Shown here: positions 8,612-16,994 of the stretch, one piece after another
Layout: each line of letters opens with the position of its first letter
How positions within the stretch are numbered: position 1 is the stretch's first letter
NCBI GenBank assembly: GCA_934204655.1
Contig: CAKPZJ010000006.1
Span: forward strand, 48,249 to 112,248
Direction of reading: 5' to 3'
Source: an uncultured Prevotella sp.
Lineage (GTDB): Bacteria; Bacteroidota; Bacteroidia; Bacteroidales; Bacteroidaceae
Length of the DNA: 64,000 nt
Made by a program: the position numbers and the translations under genes
The notes under the pieces: model-generated
Databases searched by the model: none
What the model was told of the DNA's origin: nothing
The model's input: only the letters and a program-made list of their open reading frames with translations

Positions 8612-10942
8612 TTAACGGACGGTGATAACACCGCGGAGAGGCAGGTTATCGGACGACCCGCCGACCATAACGTCGAAGTCGCCGGGCTCTACCACGGTCT
8701 GCATCTCGCGGTTCACGATGCTCAGGTCCTCGGGGGTAACGGTAAACGACACCCGGCGGGTGGCGCCCTTCTTAATGGCTACCCGGGCAAAGTGGCGGAG
8801 CTGCAGCATGGGCTGCGAGACCGATGCCACCTGGTCGTGCAGGTACAGCTGGGCCACCTCTTCACCGTCGCGGTCGCCCACGTTCTGGACATCAAAGGAC
8901 ACGAGATAGTCGCTGCCCTGGGGGGTGACGCTCAGGTTGCTATAGGCGAAACGGGTATAACTGAGGCCATAGCCAAAGGGATAGAGGGGGGCTGCTGACA
9001 TCTCGACATAGTTGTGAGGCTTGGGCGCGCGCTTGTTATAGTACACAGGGAGCTGGCCTTCGCTCACGGGAACAGAGATGGGCAGACGGCCGGCAGGGTT
9101 ATAGTCACCAAAGAGCACATCGGCAATGGCCTGGCCACCCTCCTGGCCGGGATAGTAGGCCGTGAGGAGGGCGTCGGCATGAGCGGCAGCCCACGACTTG
9201 TCTAAGGGACGACCCTCGATGTACACTACCACGAGCGGCTTGCCGGTCTGGCGCAGGGCCGCGAGCAGTTCCTGCTGTCGGCCAAGCAGGGTGAGCGTGG
9301 CGCGGTCATATCCCTCGCCGCTATCCATATCGCTTACCGATGTAATGTCGGCCTCGGCTGCTCCCGTGGCCTTATAACTGGTTTTAAAGTCGCGTGCGCT
9401 CGAACCGCCCACAGCCACCACTACAACATCGGCCCGCTTGGCAGCAGCCACGGCGGCCGGGATGTCGGTATGGAGGGTGTCGCGGATGGCACAGCCCTTG
9501 ACGTACTCTACGTGGTCGGCTCCCACCTTGTCGCGGATACCCATCAGGATGGTCTTGACCTTGCCGTCGGGCTGGGGAGAGGTGTAGTCGCCCAACATGT
9601 TGTACACGTTGTCGGCATTGGGGCCCACCACGGCCACGCGGACATCCTTGCGCAGGGGCAGGGTCCCGGCCTGGTTTTTCAGGAGGGTTACCAACTTGCG
9701 GGCGGCATCCAAGGCCACGGCCGCGTTGTCGGCGCTGCCCACCTGAGCGGCGGCCTTGACATCCACGTAAGGCTTCTCAAACAGGCCCATCTCGAATTTC
9801 ATTCTCAGGATACGTGCGCAGGCGCTGTCTACCATCGCCTCGCTCACCAGGCCCCTGTGTACGGCGTCAATGAGTTCGGCATAAGCCTTGCCGCCTAAGT
9901 CCTCATCTACGCCAGCCCTCAGCGCCATGGTGCCAGCCTCTTGCCGGCTGGCCGCCACATGATGGGTTTCCCAGATGCCGTCTATGCTGTACAGGTCGGA
10001 CACCACGAAGCCCTTAAAGTGCCACTGCCGGCGCAGGATGTCTGTATAGAGATAGTCGCTGGCTGTCGAGGGGATGCCGTCGAGCGAGTTGTACGAGGTC
10101 ATGACCGACAGGGCACCGGCATCTATCACCTTACGGAACGGAGGAAGAAATGTCTGCAACAGGTCGCGCTGGCCCACGATAGAGGGGTTGCCGTTCTGGC
10201 CGCCCTCAGTGGTACCATAGGCGATGAAGTGCTTGAGGGTGGCCAGCGTGCTGTACGGCTTAGACAGCTGTCCGCCGCCTAAGCCGCGCACCACGGCGGC
10301 TCCGATGGCTCCCGTGAGTACGGGGTCTTCGCCATAGCTTTCCTCGACGCGCGACCAACGGGGGTCGCGCGAGATGTCGAGCACCGGGCCGTAGCTGATG
10401 TGGGCTCCCTGCAACCTGACCTCCTTGGCGGTGACGCGGCCCATGGCCTCGGCTACGTCGGTACACCAGGTGGCGGCCAGGCCCAGGCCCGTGGGAAACA
10501 CCGTGGTACCTATGGCCATGTGGCCGTGGGGCGCCTCTTCGGCCAAGAACAGCGGTATGCCCAGGCGAGTATGCTCTATGACGTACTTCTGCAGCGCGTT
10601 GCCGGCCTTGGCGGCCAGCGTGGGCGTAAGTCCGTTGGCCAGCGACTTGCGGGTCCACGGGTCGGCCCGGTAGGTGGCCCACAGCATGCCGATGTGGCCC
10701 TCGGTTAAGTCCTTGACAAACTCGGCCGAGGGAACGACCTTGTTTCCTTTTATCTCATAGTAGTTCCAGGCGAGCGTACAGCGCAACTGTCCTACTTTCT
10801 CTTCTAACGTCATACGTGATAACAGGTCGCCAACGCGCTGCTCGACAGGGAGCGAGGCGTCGCGATAAGGGAGACGCTTCTGTGCATAAGCGCCCAGGCC
10901 GGCCAGGCACACCAGGGCGGCCGAAAGGATGACACGTTTCAT
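8612..10942 (-). CDS. Glycoside hydrolase family 3 (beta-glucosidase/xylosidase-like)
   Basis: A 776-residue secreted GH3 enzyme with signal peptide MKRVILSAALVCLAGLGAYAQ. The catalytic barrel shows MTLEEKVGQL, LKHFIAYG and the nucleophile motif GFVVSDLYSIDG (Asp316 likely). The second domain and the C-terminal fibronectin-like domain (YPFGYGLSYTRF) are present. I use the ATG at 10942; a TTG six codons earlier also keeps frame but would spoil the signal peptide. It lies 24 bases after the upstream GH29 gene and is the last gene of a DUF1573-GH29-GH3 operon. It differs clearly from the first GH3 (no lipobox, different active-site neighbours), so it is not a recent copy. The substrate is not readable from sequence. 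Confidence 0.93.
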   Translation of the reverse strand: MKRVILSAALVCLAGLGAYAQKRLPYRDASLPVEQRVGDLLSRMTLEEKVGQLRCTLAWNYYEIKGNKVVPSAEFVKDLTEGHIGMLWATYRADPWTRKSLANGLTPTLAAKAGNALQKYVIEHTRLGIPLFLAEEAPHGHMAIGTTVFPTGLGLAATWCTDVAEAMGRVTAKEVRLQGAHISYGPVLDISRDPRWSRVEESYGEDPVLTGAIGAAVVRGLGGGQLSKPYSTLATLKHFIAYGTTEGGQNGNPSIVGQRDLLQTFLPPFRKVIDAGALSVMTSYNSLDGIPSTASDYLYTDILRRQWHFKGFVVSDLYSIDGIWETHHVAASRQEAGTMALRAGVDEDLGGKAYAELIDAVHRGLVSEAMVDSACARILRMKFEMGLFEKPYVDVKAAAQVGSADNAAVALDAARKLVTLLKNQAGTLPLRKDVRVAVVGPNADNVYNMLGDYTSPQPDGKVKTILMGIRDKVGADHVEYVKGCAIRDTLHTDIPAAVAAAKRADVVVVAVGGSSARDFKTSYKATGAAEADITSVSDMDSGEGYDRATLTLLGRQQELLAALRQTGKPLVVVYIEGRPLDKSWAAAHADALLTAYYPGQEGGQAIADVLFGDYNPAGRLPISVPVSEGQLPVYYNKRAPKPHNYVEMSAAPLYPFGYGLSYTRFAYSNLSVTPQGSDYLVSFDVQNVGDRDGEEVAQLYLHDQVASVSQPMLQLRHFARVAIKKGATRRVSFTVTPEDLSIVNREMQTVVEPGDFDVMVGGSSDNLPLRGVITVR

Positions 10943-10966
10943 ATAATGGATATTTGCCAATGGTTA

Positions 10967-12787
10967 TTACTTGATGATTATTTGCTTATAGGCTATCTTG
11001 TCGCCTGGGGTGACCATGCGGGTGGCCTTAAAGGTAAGGTAGCGACAGCTGACGGGGGTGAAGAACACTTCCTGCATGACGGGGTTGTTGCGAATGTTCG
11101 AGAACTCGCCGCTTGCCACAAGCTGCTGATGGTCTTTATCGTTGCCAGCATAGATGGCGTAGTTGGCCACCAGGCCCTGGCGGCTGTCACCCTGCATGGG
11201 CAGATAGTAGAAGGAACGTACCTGATGGCTGTCGCCCAAGTCGAAGACCACCTGGTCCATGCCCTCGGCCGTGGCGGTATAGGGCAGACTGGTCAGCTCT
11301 TCTTTCTTCTGCACGCTGGCACCCTTGGCCACGGGCGCCAGATAGGCCCCGAGGGCATTGATACATACGGGGCCACGCATTTTCTGAAAAGTGATACGCA
11401 GCTCGTCGGTCGTGATGGTGTCGAACCGCAGCAGACGCTTGTAGCCCACGGTGGTAGTCTCCTCGCCCACCGACAGCGGCAGCCACTGCTTGCCCTGTCG
11501 ATAAGCCACGCTAAACTGCTGTACGCGCTGTCCTAAGGGGATGTACTCCTGGATGAGCAGGCGGTTCAGGCGGGTGCCACAGCGCAGCTTAATGGTAAGC
11601 TCGGCCTGGTGGGTGCCGTCGCTCACGCTCCAATAGGTGTCGTAGGAACCATCGGTAAGGTTGCGGGTGCCAAACTGCTTGCCCCGCACGTTGTTAGCCG
11701 TGATGCGGGCGTGCTGCAGCAAGTTGGTGCGAAGCTCGGTGGCTATGCGCTGGTGGAAAGCTATGACGCGGGCAGAGTCGATGGGATGGATGCGGCCCTC
11801 GCGGTCGATGGGGATGTTGAGGAGGAAGGTGCCGTTATGGCCCACACTGCGGTAGTAGAGGTCGGTAAGCTGGTCGACGGTCTTCACGCGGCTGTCCTCT
11901 TTCTCATGGTAGAACCATCCGGGGCGAATAGAGGTGTTGCACTCAGCAGGAACCCACGCGTCGCCATCGGCATGGCCCTGCTGCAGCTCCCAGTACTTGT
12001 CGTAGCCAGGATAAACGTCCTTACTACGTAGGAACGACCAGTTAGTGGCAAAGGCGTAGCCCTCCTCGTTGCCCACCCAGCGGCAGCCGGGCCCTCCGTC
12101 AGAGAAAATGATAGCCTGCGGCTGATACTGCGACACCATCCGCCAGGCACGGGGAAAGTCGTAATAGGTGCGGCGGTCTATCTTGCGCTCCTCGCGGGCA
12201 CCGCCATAATAGCCGTCGCCGCCATTGGCTCCGTCGAACCACACCTCGAAGATGTCGCCATACTGGGTGAGCAGTTCCTGGAGCTGGGCGTAGAAGTATT
12301 CGCGATAGAGGGGTGTGCCGTAGAAAGCCTGGTGACGGTCCCAGGGCGAGAGGTAGACACCGAACTTGAGGCCATACTTGTGGCAGGCTGCCGAGAGTTC
12401 GCCTACGATGTCGCCCTTGCCGTCCTTGTAAGGGGTGTTGCGCACGCAGTAGTCAGTGTACTTGGTGGGCCAAAGGCAGAAACCGTCGTGATGCTTGGCC
12501 GTAAGGATAATGCCCTTCATGCCGGCGGCCTTGAGGGTGCTGGCCCACTGCTCGCAGTCGAGCCGGGTGGGATTGAAACTGCTGAGGGGCGCATCGCCAT
12601 AGCCCCACTCGCGGTCGCCAAAGGTGTTGGGGCCAAAGTGTATAAAGGCGTAGGTCTCCAGCTGCTGCCAGGCCACCTGGTACTGGGTGGGAAGCGGGGC
12701 GATGGGTGCTGGGGCCGCTGTCTGGGCGAGCAGGCCTACCGAGGGCGTGCCCACCAGGATGGTGAGTAATAAGTGTTTGATGTTCAT
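10967..12787 (-). CDS. GH29 alpha-L-fucosidase with C-terminal discoidin-like domain
   Basis: A 606-residue secreted protein. The GH29 barrel occupies about residues 35-370, with YAFIHFGPNTFGDREWGYGD, AKHHDGFCLWP and the likely nucleophile Asp185 in EVWFDGANGG. The remainder (about 370-606) contains an F5/8 type C (discoidin/CBM32-like) domain, seen in NLTDGSYDTYWSVSDGTHQAELTIKL and the following strands, usually used to bind galactosides or other sugars. This form resembles the plant-type and bacterial GH29 branch that acts on alpha-1,3/1,4-linked fucose. It sits between the DUF1573 gene (24-base gap) and the GH3 gene (24-base gap). Confidence 0.92.
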   Translation of the reverse strand: MNIKHLLLTILVGTPSVGLLAQTAAPAPIAPLPTQYQVAWQQLETYAFIHFGPNTFGDREWGYGDAPLSSFNPTRLDCEQWASTLKAAGMKGIILTAKHHDGFCLWPTKYTDYCVRNTPYKDGKGDIVGELSAACHKYGLKFGVYLSPWDRHQAFYGTPLYREYFYAQLQELLTQYGDIFEVWFDGANGGDGYYGGAREERKIDRRTYYDFPRAWRMVSQYQPQAIIFSDGGPGCRWVGNEEGYAFATNWSFLRSKDVYPGYDKYWELQQGHADGDAWVPAECNTSIRPGWFYHEKEDSRVKTVDQLTDLYYRSVGHNGTFLLNIPIDREGRIHPIDSARVIAFHQRIATELRTNLLQHARITANNVRGKQFGTRNLTDGSYDTYWSVSDGTHQAELTIKLRCGTRLNRLLIQEYIPLGQRVQQFSVAYRQGKQWLPLSVGEETTTVGYKRLLRFDTITTDELRITFQKMRGPVCINALGAYLAPVAKGASVQKKEELTSLPYTATAEGMDQVVFDLGDSHQVRSFYYLPMQGDSRQGLVANYAIYAGNDKDHQQLVASGEFSNIRNNPVMQEVFFTPVSCRYLTFKATRMVTPGDKIAYKQIIIK

Positions 12788-12811
12788 TATAGATGGTTTT
12801 GAGTTTACGGT

Positions 12812-13552
12812 CTACCTGGACGGGGCGTACCAGTCTACGCGCATGGGCATCACCTCCTTGCCGTTCACCCTGACCTTAATAGTAATAGTACGGGCGCGCG
12901 TATGTGTGCGAGGGGCTCGGTACGACACCTTGAACGTGGTGCGCTCGCGGGGCTTCAGCTTGATGGATGCCGGCATCTTGAGTACGGTGTTATTGGGTAC
13001 TCGCTCGAAGGTTATCGTCATGGGCTTGTCGGTCTCGTTAGACAGGCGCTGCTCTATCTGGTACGATTCGCCGGCGCGCAGACCTGGAAAGGCGTAGACC
13101 TTGTAGCCCATATACAGGCCGGAGCCAAAGGCGTAGGGATAGTCCTCGGTCACAGCGTGGCGATAAGGCACTACGTTGCCCTTAACCCATACCCGGGTGT
13201 AGCTGCGCCCTCCATTGAGGTTCAGTACTATCTCCTTGCTAAACTTGCCAGGCCGCGAGAATGGGTTGTAGGTTACCTTTACCTCGGCCTTCTTACCCGG
13301 CAGCACCGGGGTCTTGGTAAACTCGGCCGTAGTGCAGCCACACCAGGAGTTAACGTCGCTTATCACCACCGGCAAGGCGCTCGTATTGGTAAAGGTGAAC
13401 ACGTGCGACACCTTGCCGTTCTTCTCCAGAATGGTACCAAAGTCGTGTACTCGCTTATCGTACTTGAATGTAGTAGCGTAGGTAGGCTCCGTCTGAGCCC
13501 AGGTCATGGTTGACCACACCGTGGCCAACACCATTAGCAAAAGTCTCATCAT
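12812..13552 (-). CDS. DUF1573 domain secreted protein
   Basis: A 246-residue exported protein with signal peptide ending TWAQ. It carries the DUF1573 signature: an Ig-like fold opening with VHDFGTI and the SWCGCTTAEF motif (Cys71 and Cys73), followed by PGKKAEVKVTYNP. DUF1573 proteins are common in Bacteroidota, have an ASH/PapD-like fold, and their role is unknown. A second Ig-like domain seems to follow (about 150-246). It is the first gene of the DUF1573-GH29-GH3 operon and has the best promoter match in this part of the window. A link to the two hydrolases is suggested only by the operon. Confidence 0.85.
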   Translation of the reverse strand: MMRLLLMVLATVWSTMTWAQTEPTYATTFKYDKRVHDFGTILEKNGKVSHVFTFTNTSALPVVISDVNSWCGCTTAEFTKTPVLPGKKAEVKVTYNPFSRPGKFSKEIVLNLNGGRSYTRVWVKGNVVPYRHAVTEDYPYAFGSGLYMGYKVYAFPGLRAGESYQIEQRLSNETDKPMTITFERVPNNTVLKMPASIKLKPRERTTFKVSYRAPRTHTRARTITIKVRVNGKEVMPMRVDWYAPSR

Positions 13553-13633
13553 TTAGGTTCTATTTTATCGTAGAAATAGGCAAGCCCGCGCCCCCGGCAT
13601 ACCCGAAAGGCCACAGCGCCACCTATTTTATTG

Positions 13634-13665
13634 CAAAAGTACGGTTTTTCATTGTCATTGCCAAA
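13634..13665 (-). promoter_or_regulatory. Promoter TTTG-N20-TACTTTTG of the DUF1573 operon
   Basis: The -33 TTTG is at 13662-13665 and the -7 TACTTTTG at 13634-13641, exactly 20 bases apart on the minus strand. The leader would be about 75 bases. Confidence 0.7.
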
Positions 13666-13793
13666 CTTTAGCCTCCTTTTAACTACTCAGCCACAATTCC
13701 CCGTCCCGCCCCGAGTATCGCGAAGCCAAAAAACAACAAGGGAGGAAAAATGTAAAGACAATTTTGAAAAGCAAAAAAGCACTTGGAAAGGTA

Positions 13794-13864
13794 AAAGAGT
13801 AAAAAGGTAAAGAAGTAAAAAGCACTTGGAAAGGTAAAATGGTAAAAGAGTAAAAAGCAAAAAG
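13794..13864. repeat. A-rich AAAAGGTAAAA repeat tract
   Basis: Several copies of AAAGGTAAAAGAGTAAAAA and AAGCACTTGGAAAGG in a row. The same short motif (or its complement) recurs near 14.33, 22.57, 25.91, 42.90, 43.12, 53.78, 53.93, 54.65 and 59.71 kb, always in intergenic repeat islands. Confidence 0.7.
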
Positions 13865-13902
13865 CGCTGCCAGCATGTTGGTGACAAACATCTGCATGCC
13901 AA

Positions 13903-14074
13903 TGGCGGTCGCAGGAACCGTGGAGATGCTTGTTTGTATAATGGTCACCATTAGCATTGTTCCCCAATGTAACGCCTACGGCTACTTTTGCGCCTGTAGC
14001 GCGACAATAGTTTGGTGGTTGTGTACCTGGGGCGTTGCCCCAGGCTTTGTACTGCTGCGCTTGCAGCGCGCGTT
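13903..14074 (-). repeat. Half copy of the 346-bp palindromic unit (left arm plus spacer, reversed)
   Basis: The left-type arm lies at 13971-14074 in reverse orientation. It has the CCTGGGGCGTTGCCCCAGG hairpin and the two GCGC hairpins, and no 64-bp segment. The bases before it (about 13915-13970) match the inter-arm spacer of the 32.3 and 33.1 kb units. The right arm is missing. Confidence 0.8.
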
Positions 14075-14250
14075 GGACACACGGGGGTGTTCCTCGCCAT
14101 CTCCCCTGGCCTTAAGGGTGTGCTTGCCGCGCGCGTAGCACACACGGGCTTGCGCATCGTTATCACGGTCCTCATCCCTGCCATCTCCCCGGGGTGGGCA
14201 GACATACTTGCAGCGCGTGCGACTCTCTCGGGGTTGCGCAGAATTATCTT
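14075..14250. repeat. Degenerate CACGGGG/TTGCGC direct repeats
   Basis: Phrases such as CACACGGGCTTGCGCATCG, CCATCTCCCC and GTGCTTGCCGCGCG recur here. They are related to the tandem repeats at 25.43-25.80 kb and to the linkers at 41.2-41.4 and 42.3-42.5 kb. No credible gene was found in the stretch. Confidence 0.5.
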
Positions 14251-14362
14251 AGTTGCAATCACCGTCATCATTAATGTACCAGCAGCCTTTACCAGCACAC
14301 AGGCAGCCCCTTTCACGTTTTACTCTTTTACCTTTTTACTTTTAAACTTCGGCCACGAAAAA

Positions 14363-14396
14363 AGCCGCCACATCCTCTGTAACAGATGTGGCGGCT
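14363..14396 (-). terminator. Rho-independent terminator of pnp
   Basis: A 12-bp stem (14363-14374 with 14385-14396, core AGCCGCCACATC). An A run directly to its left becomes a U tract on the minus strand. It lies 28 bases after the pnp stop. Confidence 0.85.
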
Positions 14397-14423
14397 CTGG
14401 TAGTTATACGGATTACTCAGCGA

Positions 14424-16676
14424 TTACTCCTGAGTATCGTTTTCGGCACTGTTGCCGTGATGGTCGTTGCGGCGGGGCTGACGGGGGCCGTGACCACGGC
14501 GGTCGCCCTCGCGGCGCGGACGGCGCTCACGCTCTACATAACCCTCTGGCTTCTCGAGCAGTACGCGGCGCGACAGCTTGTACTTGCCAGTCTTGGGGTC
14601 TATCTCCAGGAGCTTCACCTTAATCTTATCGCCCTCGTGGATGCCAGCCTCCTCGACTGTCTCCAGACGCTTCCAGTCTATCTCGCTGATGTGCAGCAGT
14701 CCATCCTTACCCGGCAGAATCTCAACGAAGCATCCGTAAGGCATGATGGAACGCACGGTACCCTCATAGACCTCGCCCACCTCGGGGATGGCTACGATGG
14801 CCTTAATCTTGGCCAGTGCGGCATCGATGGCGTCCTTGTTGGGAGCCGAAACCTGTACCTTGCCTACGCCGTCGACCTCGTCGATGGTAATAGTGGTATT
14901 GGTATCTTCCTGCATCTGCTGGATTATCTTTCCGCCCGGGCCTATTACGGCTCCGATGAACTCCTTGGGAATCTCAAAGGCCACGATGCGTGGTACCTGA
15001 GGCTTCATCTCGGCACGGGGCTCGCTGATGGTCTCCATCATGCAGTTCAGTATGTGCTCGCGACCGGCCTTGGCCTGCATCAGGGCCTGCTCCAGTATCT
15101 CGAAGCTCAGTCCGTCGCACTTAATATCCATCTGGGTGGCGGTCAAGCCGTCCTTGGTACCGGTAGTCTTGAAGTCCATATCGCCCAAGTGGTCCTCGTC
15201 GCCGAGAATGTCGCTCAGGATGGCATACTTGTCCTCTCCAGGGTTCTTGATAAGACCCATGGCGATACCCGAGACGGGCTTCTTCATAGGCACGCCGGCA
15301 TCCATAAGAGCCAGGGTACCTGCACATACGGTAGCCATAGACGATGAGCCGTTAGACTCCAGTATCTGGCTTACCAGACGTACGGTATAGGGGAAGTCGG
15401 CAGGTATCTGATCCTTCAGACCACGCCAAGCCAAGTGGCCATGACCTATCTCGCGACGGCCGACACCACGCTGGGCCTTGGCCTCGCCAGTAGAGAACGG
15501 CGGGAAGTTGTAGTGGAGCAGGAAGCGCTGGTAACCGCGCTGCAGCACGTCGTCGACCAATTTCTCGTCGAGCTTAGTACCGAGCGTACAGGTAGAGAGC
15601 GACATGGTCTCACCACGCTGGAAGATGGCGCTGCCGTGAGGCATGGGCAGGGGAGAAACTTCGCACCAGATGGGGCGGATATCGGTGGTCTTACGACCAT
15701 CCAGACGCTTACCCTCGTCCAGGATGCAACGGCGCATGGCGTCGCGCATCACGTCGTCATAGTATCGGGTAGCCTCGGCGTGCTTCTCCTCCAGCTCATC
15801 GGCTGTCAGGTCGGCATGGTCGGCATCGTATTTCTCCAGGAAGTCAGCCAGAATCTTGTCAAAGGCGTCCATACGGGCGTGCTTCTCAAGAGCCTGCTTG
15901 TTAACATCGTACACAGGAGCGTAGAGTTCACTCTTAATCTGCTCGCGCAGCTCTTCGTCGTTCACCTCATGACAGTACTCGCGCTTCACGTCGGTGCCCA
16001 ACTCCTTAGACAGCTCGTCCTGCAGTTCGCACATAGGCTTGATGGCCTCGGCAGCAGCCTTCAAGGCACCGATGAGGTCCTGCTCGGACACCTCTTTCAT
16101 CTCGCCCTCAACCATCATAATGTTGTCCTTGGTGGCACCCACCATGAGGTCCATATCGGCCTCTTCCATCTGCTGGAAAGTCGGATTGATAACATACTCG
16201 CCGTTAATGCGGGCTACGCGAACCTCGGAAATGGTGTGCTCAAAGGGGATGTCTGAGCATGCCATGGCGGCCGAGGCGGCAAAGCCGGCCAACGCATCGG
16301 GCTGGTCTACGCCATCGGCAGAGAGCAGCATGACCTGTACGTACACCTCGGCGTGATAATTGGATGGGAAGAGGGGACGGAGCGCGCGGTCTACCAGTCG
16401 CGAAACCAGTATCTCATTGTCACTCGCCTTGCCCTCACGCTTGGTAAATCCGCCGGGGAAACGGCCAGCAGCACTGTACTGCTCGCGGTAGTCTACTTGC
16501 AAGGGCATAAAATCTGTACCCGGAACTGCGTCCTTAGCTGCACAAACAGTTGCGAGAAGCACGGTATTGCCCATACGGAGGACAGCGGCTCCGTCAGCCT
16601 GTTTTGCAACCTTTCCGGTCTCAATTGAGATGGTTCTTCCATCTGGCAATTGAACTGTTTTCGTAATTACGTTCAT
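14424..16676 (-). CDS. pnp: Polynucleotide phosphorylase
   Basis: A 750-residue cytoplasmic 3'-5' exoribonuclease that degrades RNA phosphorolytically. Two RNase PH domains flank a helical linker. The second holds the catalytic core ([46 protein letters not shown]). A KH domain with the [10 protein letters not shown] loop (about residue 575) and an S1 domain ([23 protein letters not shown], about 630-700) follow. The C-terminal tail is rich in Arg and Gly ([19 protein letters not shown]), as in other Bacteroidota PNPases, and may add RNA contacts. It is monocistronic, with a promoter at 16767 and a terminator at 14363. Full length and intact. Confidence 0.98.
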   Translation of the reverse strand: MNVITKTVQLPDGRTISIETGKVAKQADGAAVLRMGNTVLLATVCAAKDAVPGTDFMPLQVDYREQYSAAGRFPGGFTKREGKASDNEILVSRLVDRALRPLFPSNYHAEVYVQVMLLSADGVDQPDALAGFAASAAMACSDIPFEHTISEVRVARINGEYVINPTFQQMEEADMDLMVGATKDNIMMVEGEMKEVSEQDLIGALKAAAEAIKPMCELQDELSKELGTDVKREYCHEVNDEELREQIKSELYAPVYDVNKQALEKHARMDAFDKILADFLEKYDADHADLTADELEEKHAEATRYYDDVMRDAMRRCILDEGKRLDGRKTTDIRPIWCEVSPLPMPHGSAIFQRGETMSLSTCTLGTKLDEKLVDDVLQRGYQRFLLHYNFPPFSTGEAKAQRGVGRREIGHGHLAWRGLKDQIPADFPYTVRLVSQILESNGSSSMATVCAGTLALMDAGVPMKKPVSGIAMGLIKNPGEDKYAILSDILGDEDHLGDMDFKTTGTKDGLTATQMDIKCDGLSFEILEQALMQAKAGREHILNCMMETISEPRAEMKPQVPRIVAFEIPKEFIGAVIGPGGKIIQQMQEDTNTTITIDEVDGVGKVQVSAPNKDAIDAALAKIKAIVAIPEVGEVYEGTVRSIMPYGCFVEILPGKDGLLHISEIDWKRLETVEEAGIHEGDKIKVKLLEIDPKTGKYKLSRRVLLEKPEGYVERERRPRREGDRRGHGPRQPRRNDHHGNSAENDTQE

Positions 16677-16766
16677 CTAAAAATTTATTATTATTTTAAT
16701 TGCATCTAAAAATCCCTCCCTTCCTACTCATAGCGGTCGAAAATGAGCTATTTTTAAATTTCCGTG

Positions 16767-16774
16767 CAAAGATA
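16767..16774 (-). promoter_or_regulatory. -7 box (TATCTTTG) of pnp
   Basis: TATCTTTG in an AT-rich region. It gives a leader of about 84 bases, and no sharp -33 TTTG is visible. Confidence 0.5.
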
Positions 16775-16937
16775 GCTATTAAATTGATAATAAACGAATA
16801 AACCACGATTTTTATTACCATGGTTCTGATTTTTATTATATTTTAAAAATAGGTGGAGACGGCTGCCAGTACCACGCGAGCCACCACCCTACCCTGCCAT
16901 GGGGCCACAGGGCGAGTGGAGGGCTCCACCATACGCA

Positions 16938-16985
16938 CCGAGGGGCCGAAGCTGCTGACAGCCACGGCCCCTCGGCATATAGGAA
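16938..16985 (-). terminator. Hairpin just after the C10 peptidase gene
   Basis: A perfect 10-bp stem CCGAGGGGCC (16938-16947 with 16976-16985) ends 10 bases after the stop codon. There is no clear U tract, so termination is likely but not certain. Confidence 0.45.
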
Positions 16986-16994
16986 CGGCACTGG

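Larger units (their letters stand above)
16677..16994. other. Intergenic region upstream of pnp
   Basis: An AT-rich leader and promoter for pnp, then a GC-rich part with the hairpin that follows the C10 peptidase gene. No gene was seen. Confidence 0.5.

Noticed and set aside
13951..15347. Open frames over the 14 kb repeat stretch and opposite pnp
   Set aside because: Partly repeat-derived and partly antisense to pnp; no start signal or family match.
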